Positions 35,653-47,600 of a stretch of DNA of 64,000 bases are shown piece after piece. Positions within the stretch are counted from its first letter, which is position 1, and the number at the start of each line of letters is the position of its first letter. The notes under the pieces were generated by a model that had not been told where the DNA came from, ran no database searches, and saw only the letters and a program-made list of their open reading frames with translations. Both the position numbers and the translations under genes were made by a program. The stretch lies in assembly GCA_039566865.1 (NCBI GenBank), contig CM076954.1, forward strand, positions 14,718,001 through 14,782,000, given 5' to 3'. The DNA is from Aurelia coerulea (Eukaryota; Cnidaria; Scyphozoa; Semaeostomeae; Ulmaridae).

Positions 35653-38600
35653 TATGGATTGATTTGAAATATTTTGGGAGGGTCACCCTTCAGTCGAAGC
35701 TGTTTTACTAGGGGCCCTCCACTGAAAAAATGAATTGCAATATACTTTGAATTAGAATTAACTATTAGCTAAAAAATCAAACCATGCTGTTAAAAACCTA
35801 TTTACAATGCTAAGAAATATTACAATAAAAAAGAGAAAATAAAGTCTAATTTGCTTTTTAAAGCTATTAGGTGGGATGCTTGGTTGGTCTCGGCTGAAAC
35901 GCTATTCCACAAAGAAGCAAATTGTTTCCAATGTCTTGATTTACCAAATCAAACTTATAATATGGCTGGGTTGTTCCATAATCGTGCACCCTCGTTTCTA
36001 AAAATTCTATTCCCCAAATTTTACGCGATTTATATGTTCTATAGTCTATTGCTTGCCTCGTAGTAGTATGTTTGTGTAATCCTTCATTTGCTATAAAATG
36101 ATTTTGAAATACATCAGGCAGTTAATCTCAATTATGGGGATGCGATGCGTTAGTTTCAGGATGTTTGTTTCATGGAGTTCTGCTGAAGTAATAGTGCTGT
36201 TACAATAGCGTATTTGTGGTTCCTCTGCAATTGGATGTTTATATCCTTGAGGGCATTTTGAAACTTGGGGAAACGTGGTACACCAAATTAGAGAGCCGCT
36301 TAGAAAATTTCGGTTTTAAATGCATTTTAAGGTCTAATGCGAACATCTAGCAAACACATAGTTTTCTATTTTTACTTTTCCCCAAATTGAGATCTACCAA
36401 TGTTTTGATTTAACCTTTGTTGTTCAGATCCTAATTTTGTCTTCTACTTTGAATCCTTCGCAGGCTTTCACGACTAATTATGACCTCTACTGGTCCCAAC
36501 ATCCACTTAGACCTGAATTCGCTGAGAGTACATATTTTCTTTACGAGGTAAGATCTGGAGGTTTTCTGAAGGGTTTCATAGATGCCACAGTCTCTACTCT
36601 TGACATTGTGTTGTAGATAATCAACACTACCCCTTCTTCAAATGTAGAAGAACTTCAAATACAACACTGGAGCACTTTCTTTTGATAGTTACTTGATTTA
36701 GACATTGTTGGGGATAAAAAGAACTGCTGTTGTTTTTAAGCAACCATGTATTTTGACTTTCTTGCGCCATAATTCAGCAACCAGTTGTCAGATTGACTCA
36801 AACAAGGTCTCAAACTCTAAGCTGAGGGATATCCTATAAACTTCAGCTCCTCCACAACAACCGCACAAACTGGACACAGTTTTGTTAGGACACTCGGTAT
36901 GTAGCTACAGGGTACCTCCAAAAATTGTTTGACGTTTGATTTTATCTATTTGAGAAAGGGTTAATAGGCCCACCCAAATGTAAATTGCTTTCTAATTCTT
37001 TTGTCATGTCAAACGTCACGTATCACCCCCTTATTTGGATATTTTGTGGAAGAACTGCCAATAAAGAAATTAATAAGGTTAATAAACGATCACTTCGTAT
37101 CCGACTGAAAGACTATAATGCTTCATTTGATGAGCTGCTCGTTAGAAACAACGAAAAAACCGAAAGAATTTTTTGGGACACCTTGTAGATTTACCTAGTC
37201 AAGAAACCCAATGTTCCTAAGATCTCTTCTTGATTCCACCTCCATTATTTACATTTTAGGCCACGAAGGATCCATACTATCTAGAGGTTGGCAAGCATAT
37301 AGTGGAAACATTAGAGCAGCATGCTAGAGTTGAGTGTGGTTTTGCTGCGATCCAGGACCTAAGAACATTCACACATGAAGACAAGTAAGTCGACGTTTAG
37401 CACTACTTGAATAGCTGCTTGTTTTGCAGACTGTTTAAGGGCTGGACATACAACACGAGCCCTTTGCTTCTGTATAAAAAAACAAAACAAGAACCACCCG
37501 CAACCGCGCAACAAGGACTCGTGCATAAACTGTTCAAAAACCAGGACAAAGATTTTTGTGCCTGAGGCAGACCTTGTTTAGAAGGTGAAGCAAAACGTCT
37601 TCCAGGCACCAGTTTGGGCACAAACAGTAACATCTCAAGATCTTGAGATAAACAACTCTGTAAAATTCTCTTAACTTTGAAGTAGATTTGTCTTGATAGC
37701 ATTGATGAAAGCCCTTCCTCTATTTCTTTCAAACATCCAGCCAAACATGCACACGAAGGCAAAGTATCTTACTTCAACGCAGCTCTACGACTTGTACCCA
37801 AATACAAGAGATTAACCTCGAGTTTATTTACGGCTTTAATACAAACATGTCATGGTCATTGACAATCATAACCGCTTCAGAAACGTTGGGGCCGCTTGTC
37901 AAGATTTTTGAACGGTAAGGTTAAGAGTTATAGTTTGAGCGAATAGGAGAATTCAAGTCAATAAGGTTTGGGACAAAAACAACGAATCACGCTGTTTTAT
38001 GGTCTTCTCGTGCCCATAAATATTCCTTAATAATTGCAGGAAGCTCGCAGAAATACACAACTAATTTAGGCCATGATTAAGCTCTGGTTAACTCATAAAA
38101 GTCTCGTATGTCAATACATAATAACGAGGTATAACAACAAAAACGCAACTATAACATCCTCCTTTCATAACTACTAATGGGATGTGGATGAGCAACTTGC
38201 AAGGTTGTTTGTAAAAGTGTGGCAGAGCTACGCAAGGATGTCATGTTTGAACGTGTTGTGACGCAGTGGTGTATTCCTCTGACTTTGCAGCCAGAACTGT
38301 CAGGCGGACAGGGCTCGATCAAGAACTCCACCACTTGAGCGTCATGACAAGGGATCGCTTAGCTACTATGATCCCAGTGCTTGGCGCTAAAAACCGCAAC
38401 TTCACCTTCACCTGTCGAGGAATCGACCCTTTGATATCAGTTTTTTACCAAGCTTATTTCTCTTTTCAGAATGGATTCCTTCGTACTGGCTGAAACCTTC
38501 AAATATCTATATTTATTATTCTCCGAAGAATCTGAACGTATTTTGAACATTCATAATTTTGTATTTACGACTGAAGCCCATCTTCTACCTTTGACTCTTG

Positions 38601-41600
38601 CAAGCGTGAAATTTGACAGTGATAGAAAGCTGCCGAAAAAGGTTAGTTTTTTGCACGAAATTTTACTTAATTGAAATCTAGCTATTGGAATTGATGCTTT
38701 TTTTTCATCTGATTTGCTTTGCTGCAAGATATGTTGGTATTTTGGTAGATTACTCAAGAAGCCACCAAAAATATAAAACTGCCACCCATAAAAAGTACGG
38801 TAACAGTTCTGAGAACAAGGCAAATAGAATCGGAAAAGATGTGAAGATAGGTCCCATAATTCCGAACAAAGTCAAAACTATACCCTGAAATGTGCTTTCC
38901 ATATTCCCAAATATTGGTGTGAATATTGGTCTGTGGAGAAGCTCACGTACAGCATAGTCTTCAAACAATTCACGAGAGAAGGGTAATCGCTTAGAGCGTA
39001 GGCGCGAAATCTTTGAAATGGCTCATCGTTTCAAAATATCAAATCATCGTGGCTAGGCCCTTTTTCATCACCTCTTGTTTTGTTTCAGGTGCACTCTAAC
39101 TTTTGACTTTGTGAACTCGTATCTCCGGTGTTTGGTGGACGATTATCAAATGCAAGGCATGTGCATTCAGTTAAAGATTGAAAATGTAGCTAAGTAATCA
39201 GACAGTCCCGATATCTTATCATTTCGTTCCTTTGGTTGGTCAAAAGGGGGTACTTTTTCTGAGACACCCGGTATACTCATATTTTTCTTTTCTTTTGAGC
39301 AACATCTTAATTTAACGGCCGCTAGATAGGCGATGCTTTACTTTGCCTGGTAGTACAGGATACAGATCTTTTTTATACACACCTGTAATAGCATTTAGTC
39401 CTGTATTCTATGAAAAACGTTGCATCAAATTGAGTGCAGCATTCTCACTGAAATTTCAACTTACATTGCAGGATGAAACAGAGGCTCCTATGCCATCAGC
39501 AGAACCCAGCACACCAACATCAAACCATCAGTCCACGTGCCCGAATGACGCAAAAGATAGATTCAGCATGAGAGAATTTGCCAGGGTTGTTAGGAACGGG
39601 TATCGAAAACCATCTCCTGCCACACCTATATGCAATACTGCATCATCAACATCCAAGACCGGACAAGAACTCTTTAAAAGTGACCCAAACAGGTATGGTT
39701 TGATTTTGCTGTAATGGGAGCATCGCCTTAGCCTGCGCGCAGACTCGACTGGTCACGCCGAAGTAAGTTTAGTTGAATTGAAATTTGATGGTTTTGCCTC
39801 TAAACCATCAAATTTCAATTCAACTAAACTTACTTCGGCGTGACCAGTCGAGTCTGCGCGCAGGCTACATCGCCTGGGCTGGGGAAGTAGGGCCATGAGT
39901 AAGGACGAGGTTTTTGAAACGAAAGATTCAAGTTTCTGAAAAGCCGGGTGTCCCAAAAAATGTATACAGATGTGGTTGACTCCAGTGATATAAATTTAGC
40001 TTCAATCAATGGCTAATCACTTTCAAAATGTTCATCGATAGTTAACTTGAACATAGATACCTCGTTTGTTAGTATTTGGTACTTTGAGAGCAGAAATATC
40101 AATCTTGAAAGCTCAAATTTGCGTCCACCTGCAATCCAGAGCTTTGGCCATTTGGCCTAGGCAAATGCCTGAAGCACATCGAAATTAAGCTTTATTACTT
40201 TCTTCCTTCTTTTGAGCCTACCCTTATTGAATGCAATTACTTCCTCTTTTCTTTTCGTTCTCCTTTCTCTTTCATTTTCCTCTCGTCTCATCTCGTCTCG
40301 TTCTCCTCTTCCTTTTCTTCTTCTTTCCTTCTCCTCTCCCTTGCAGCTTGGCATGTCTGCAGGAATATGCCGAGGAAATATTCGACAAATTGCCAGCCTA
40401 GTATCATGCCGAATTATTTCCTAATTAAACAGATAGCAGAATCTGTGCGCATGCACAAAAAGTCCTAACTTTGAGCCCCCTAGCTCCCAACAACATATCT
40501 CAATATAAGGCAACACTTGATGTTCTTTTCCTTATCGGCCTCAAGCTATCGATTTATCGTTTCAATTAACTTATTTACCCAAACATTTCCTTCAGTCAGA
40601 ATGCACCTTTGCGTCATTTTGCGCAGTTAACGCAATCCTGCTCTGTCAATTAAAGGACCGTTCATTATTTAGCGAGGGGTTGGCACTGAAGAGAAATTAG
40701 TTGGGTAAAACAATTTCCTGCACTGAAACGGTCTGGTAAACAATATTTGTTTGCAAAAAAGTTAGGTAACATCTAGCTGCCCATTTTATTCTTGAGCTCT
40801 AGACCATTTTTGGTAAGACAAAGATGCAAAACTCTTCTGCCTGATCCCAAATAATGCTGATGATGATTGCCATCAAAGATTTCACTGGAACGTTTAAACT
40901 ATGCTCAATAAAGATATAAGATTTTTCAGGCCAATTGCTACAACTGCAGTTTTGCCAAAGTTTTTTCCATGATATAGTTGGTTGGCGTTGTGTGAAAAGC
41001 TTGTGCTTATGCTCGCAGTTCGGTAAAATATTTTCATTATCAAAATGATTTGCCTTCGGTCCCAACCCCTGGCTGAATAGTGAACGGTCTCTAAACACAT
41101 AAAACTTATTTCAAGCTTTCACAGTTTATCAAAGACCTGTTCTGAATGAGGCCTGATATTGTTTTCAGGGAGCCTAAGCTGCATGCAGAACAATTTCAAG
41201 TCGGCAATACGGTGCATATGCAGTTACTGAAAGAGATGGGAATTACAGTGATGCAAACCAATGATGGAAAAGTGCAGCTTATGCATCAAGCAGGCACGGT
41301 AAGCTGCTATAATTACCATGACAAGGTATACTGCTACTATAGGGTGGATGGAAAATTCCTGATCGCTGTCATTGTTGGCAAACAGGCTAGTTTGCACTTT
41401 AGCGTACACATTTTTGATATTCCCTGTGTTTGCACTTTGTGCCACTTTTGATTGAAAAATGCAATCAGTATTTAGATTGAAAGTACTGATACTAAGCCAG
41501 CGGGGATTGGGGGGGGGCAGCCCTCAGAAACTTTCAACCAACAGAATAAAGCGATTGTCGGTTCCAGTTTCAGATTTAGGCCTGGTTTAGGTCATTTTGA

Positions 41601-44600
41601 CGACCCTCTGTAAGTGCGAATCGGTCAAATCACGATCAAATTTTATATTTTGCCAATAAGATGGTAGAATTTTTATCTTCATTGTTTGGAAAGCCAATCA
41701 GGAATCAGTTTTAGCAATATAATTCAATTCAATCTCTATTTTTTAACTGTGTCCGCCGAAATACATTTGGCCCGGCAAATGTAATATAACAGTAGGCAGT
41801 AGAATAAAGCAAACACTAGAAATCTATCTATCGGATATTTGATTTCAAGCCTGCTCGAGTCAGTATTGTACAGATGATACCCAGTTTTGACATCGTTGTA
41901 TTTTTAAGGTAACATGTCTCATACACATTACCGATTCAAGCACATAACTCAATACAGTTTTCAGACATTTCAGTTTGTGTAATGCTGAATATTTGTTGAT
42001 TGAAAATCATGTTTACAGTATCTACAATATACTGTCAATCGTTTATTAAAGTGCAAGGAATGCCAATCTGTAGTTTTCAATTATAGGATTTGTTCGAGTG
42101 TCTGAAAACAGTTAAACTTGGTAGGAACGGAGTTTGTGTTTGATTGACTCCGAAACTCTCAAAATGGCAGGTTTGGTCGGTTTGGAAGACCTCCTGAGCC
42201 TCTCTGCTCCAAAGGGCAGAATGTTTGGCAGACTTTGCAGATATTCTTATTTTCTCGAGCGAGTAATTAAGGTGAAACTGAAGTCACCGTTTAGAAATTT
42301 TGTGCTTGATCGGGGAATGGATTTCCGTCTCTGCCAAGTCTACTGTTTTCAGAATTTGGTAGGTTTACAATTACGATTCAATTACCAGTCAAGCACGCCC
42401 TAATTTCGTTTGTTTAGGCTCTAACGGCAGAGGATGCCGCTGATGGAATAAAGTTCATGCAAGACATGATTCAATTATCAAAGACGAGAACGGGAGATCC
42501 AGGTAACTTTGAAATCCAGTAACTAAAGTTTGTTTTATTGCACTCATTAAAGATTTGAATTGCACTCATCATTTGAAAAAGATCAACCTGCTTTTAAGGG
42601 ACCTGTTTCAACTAGCATGCTTTGCACGCGTCACCTTTCCCGTGGCCTTTGTTGTGGCCATGTGCATGGTCTTGAAAATGGCGGCAACAGAGTCCAATGA
42701 AGAGGTGTCGCGCGTCAAGCATGCTGGTTGTAATGGACTCTTTAAGCAAAAAAGTTGTCAATGTTAGTGAAGATGGGAGACTTTCTCTCTTACATCGTGT
42801 GAAGGAATATCGCTGCCTCCTGTTGAGGCTCTCGTGCAATATATTTTTCATTCACTTATTTATCATTTCATATTTTGTTTTTTGGTCATGGTAGCCACAA
42901 TAGGGTAGCGTACAAGATCTATTTAAAGTGACATTCACTTTGCTCAGTGAGAGACATCCTCTTTTTGTAGGTTTTTCATCAATGGGCAGCTGCCTTTGCT
43001 TTCACATTTAGGATCTTTATGCTACGCATGGAAAGTTCCTTTGTAATCCGACAGAATGATGGGGGGAATCTATTCTTCCAAACCGCATAGGGGACTGTTT
43101 GGTCAAAGACTTCGCTGGATACATTACATTATATACACAGTTAAGCTAAAATTATATACAGTTTCCTATCTACAAAGCAGCTGCTCTTCCAGGGAGTCAT
43201 GTTTTCGTTCGATTTCAGCTCTTGAAATGACTTTTTATTTTTGCATCTATTAAGTGTAGGGAGCTCTCTAATAATATTGATGGGAATATCGTTCTAAGTC
43301 TTTAGAGCCGAATAGTGAAAGCCTTTCTTGACGTATTCAAGATTATTTCTTGGGATTTGTTGGTCCCTGCAATTCCTTGTTCTGTAGTTGGAGTGCTGAG
43401 TCCTTTGATGATATTTATCCCAAAGGCTTTCAGGACATTGCCTGTTCATTATTATTTCTTCTTCGTCAGAATAATTGCAACTAGAAGATGTCTAGTGAAA
43501 TTCAAAGAAGTTTGATGAATTTCTTACAGGTTATCTTACTGTTAAAATTGCCTTCCAAAAATGTTTTCCGCTATGTGTACTCACTTTATCATGTTCATTG
43601 TAAATCTCTATATCAGCTGCAGCCCTGAAGCGCCGTTTCGTTCAGCTCATGTCGCCACCTTTCAACGGTGAAGTGAAATATGGGGCTGGAGCCGCTCAGT
43701 TTGGACTGGACATATCTGACCACGTTGGAGTATGTAATTTGCATCACTTTTGTATCATTTTGTTTCTTTTCGTCGTAGCTTTAGTTTATGCTGTAGTTTA
43801 GTTAATTATTTTCATGTAAATGCTTTATGTTATTTGTTAAAGCCACGGGGTTGCAATTTATTCTCATTCCTCATTCTCCCTGTGGTATCGTCTTGTAACC
43901 ATGTTCTGTTATTGCAAAAGTTTAGATTAAAGCGAATAACCTGAGTTAAAAGATGAGATCTCACAGGTTTATAAATAGCCTATTGTATTTGATAATCCAG
44001 TAAGTGGCGGAAGAAAGCAAAGCCAAAGAAAACAATGGAAGTATTAGGTGTTTCTTTGTCCTATTTATAGACAAGCGCTATATATATCAGGTCATTCACT
44101 TTAATATAGATAAAAAGTAAATAGATAGAAAAAGTATGTAATCTGAACTTACTAATTCCCATTTTCAAATTAATATTACTATCCCTTGATGATTTTGAAA
44201 TCATCCCTCCCCCCCCCCCCCCGCTCGTAAAAACCCTTACCTTCGTTTGCTCTGTGTTTAAAGATCCATTGTCACCCAAGGTCCTTTGCTGGCAAACTGC
44301 AATTTCAGACTGTCGGCAAATCAAATTTGGCCTCGACTGAAAATACGGATCCTCACCGCAGTACTTGAACTGACAGAAACGTTTCTCTGCAGTTTATTTT
44401 TCTGTCGGTTGAGCTACTGTAGTGTGGACCCATGGTTTCCGCTTCGCCAAATTTGATTTTCAAACAGTGACATTTCAGCGTACCCACAGAGGACCCTGGG
44501 TGACAATGGCTTTTTAAAACCCTCTCGAAAAGAGCAAACATTGTTTGATACATTTGAAATTTGCTTTGCAAGCAATGTTTTCCCATTGGCCACGTCGCAA

Positions 44601-47600
44601 AACATTACTTGACAAGTAAGATATTAAGCAGAAATTGTTTGGCAACCAAACGGAGAAACACTTTCCTTGGGAAACAAATCTCAGAACGTTTGGCAAACAC
44701 TGCCTGCCTGTTCTTTCGGCAATGGTTGAAAGATGACTGGTTTAATAACCAATAACTAACATTGCTTTTGACTGATGGATCTTTATTTCAGTTTTCATCA
44801 TCAACCACATACTTTTTTTCTATCTAGCATTTTATTTTTATCGACTCTCCCTGCTCTTCCGGCACTCCACAGTACAACCTTTCTTGTATATCTTAAATTT
44901 AATTGCTTACTTTATTTCAGATTGTTGGTGAAATTGTCGAAGCAAACCCTTTCGGTGCCTGCAAGGACATTTTGAATTCAGAAGACGTTGAAGACAGAAT
45001 CGTGATTGCAGAGAGAGGAGGATGCATGTTTATTGATAAGGTATGCTTTGGCCGTATTCTCCAAAAATCAAGGGTAAACCTCTTTTGATTAAATGTGTTC
45101 CTTGATCTGTTTGTGTCATTCCGGTCAATAGGACGTGCAACTTATTGGGAGGTACGGGCATGCTTCAGGCTCTCACAGCATGGCTCCGTATAAGTGCCAA
45201 TCTATTTGCCAATCAAATTGCCAGGAATGGTTAGAAAACAATGGCAATCGTATTTTCACGGAATCAGGAAGCGCTATTTTGCTTCGACAGATATATTTTG
45301 TTTTTGTTTGGGAAGGTTCCTGCTCGACAAGTCAATTCTCTACAATTCTTAGCTCACAGAAACACTATTCTTTATACAAACAGCTCTTTTCCAATGTTCA
45401 GGCTCTTTTAGCGTTTTGCGGCGGAAGCATTTTGGTGTACAAAATGTCTCTCATGTTAGAACATTTAATTTATGTGTATCTGTTTTTTTCACATTAAAGT
45501 TTTGAGTCCTTATTGACCGGGTCACATTTGCAAATCAAGGCAAGGAAGGGAGTGCGAATCCTTTATCAGATATTGATAAGAAACACTCATTTTGATGTTT
45601 ATTGATAGTTTACTAAGAACGACAGCTCGACAAAAATAAAGATAAAGAACACAATTTTTATTTCATTGCTGGTAATTGCTTGCGCAGATTTACTTGAATC
45701 TGTACCCCACGCAAAAAGAACTGTCTGTCTAATTACATAACGCTAAATTGTTATGCATCCATTGGCTCCGTTTCGTAACTATCCCCAGCTGCTAGTCAAT
45801 GGTTTTGGTAATAATAATCGCAAATATTTGTCCACAGGTTCGACGTTTGGAAGCACTTGGTGCCAAAGGAGTTATCATAGTTGGTATGTTTTCCTTTGTT
45901 TCTTTGTGTTCTTTGACCTGAAATATTTCATTTTGAAACATCAGGACAAGTCTGTGGTTCAATTGAAAATGAAGCCAGTTTTTGTTGCTGTTTTCTTACG
46001 AGTCCCGTTAAGAAATGTTTGCCACAGGGAAGCAAGCTACTCAAGTATTCAGTTTTGTTCACTGCTAATCGAGTCTCTCAACGTAAGTCCCTTCACTGTT
46101 GCTCATTGAAATGAATTGATGTTATTTTTGTTGCACGAGGTCAGTTCAGTAATTATAGCGACAAATCAGTTCAAGGGAAATCTTCCTTCTTTTTTTTGCT
46201 TCAAAACCTGCTATGTAAGAGTTATTGTGAGCTGTCTGATTCAAATCATACAAGGGAACTTCAAGGAATGGATCTCAAATCATTTGCCTGCCCACGTCCA
46301 TCCTTCTATCAATTTAAAGTCTAACTATTCAGTTTGTCTTCTCCACAGATAACTGTCTGATTCAAATCATACGAGAGAATTTCAAGGAATGGTTCTTAAA
46401 TCATTTGCCTGCCCTTCTGCCCACGTCCATCCTTTCTTCTATCAATTTAAAGTCTAACTGTTCACTTTATCTCCTCCACAGATAACCACGAAGGAACATC
46501 GGGTCATGCGCAGCCTATGTTTGCAATGAGCGGTGACAGTCATCCAGAAGACGTGAAAATCCCATCAGTGTTTCTGTTTCGCAAAGAGGGAGATGTTTTA
46601 AGGCAATACGCTAAAGACTCAATTAATGAGAACAATATTCGACTGCGGGTTCGACTTGCTGGGAATCCTAACAACGAAAGTAAGTAAATCAAGGGCGCCG
46701 GAACCACGGGGGCAGCGGGGGCAGCTGCCCCCGTTGCTGTAGTGGTACAGGGGCAGCGCGGCAGCAAAGTGCCCTTTCCAAAAAATTTATTTCAGAGAAC
46801 TATTGATTATTCACGTCTTTTAAACATTGGAAGCGAATTGTTTCTCGTCCAGCTTGGGGAGGATATATTTTGACTGACTTGAGAAACTTTTGTGAAAACT
46901 GGCCTTCCTCTAGCCTGGGTGCAGCTTCGACAATCCTGCACTGTAGGATTGTCGAGGCTGCACGCAGGCTATCCTTCCTCTTGAATTCTGAATTCCTTTA
47001 TTGAAGATTTCGAGAAAGGCCTTAAATTTCAATTTCCAATCATATCTTTTCCTTCCTCGTAAATAGATATCTGATATACTTCTCTGTGCTTGAGATGGTT
47101 GCTTTTCCACAAATATCGAAATACAGGGTGTCCCAAAAAATTGTGCCCTGTTTGTCTGAAGATTGTGACAAAACGGCAAAAGATTCTCTCCAAACTTTTG
47201 CATGATTGTGCTCTTCAGATGTTCAATTAAAGTTTGCAACCATCCCCATAAAAATCCGTTGAAAAATGATGGAGCTATGACCTTCAGGAGGCCAAATTTC
47301 CCCGATCACTGAAACCAGCGGTCGGCCATTTTGTCTTACTAGCGGGTGTCCCAAAAAAATGTATGCAGATATGCAGATTTGGTTGACTCCAGCGATGTGA
47401 ATTTAGCTTTAATCAATGGCTAATCACTTTCAAATTGTTTCTCGATAGTTAACTTGAACATAGATACCTTTTTTGTTCGTATTGGTGCTTTGAGAGCAGA
47501 AATATCAATCTTGAAAGCTCAAATTTGCATCCACTTGTAAACCAGAGCCTTGGTCTTTTGGCCTTAGCAAATTCCTGAAGCATATCGAAATTAAGAACTT

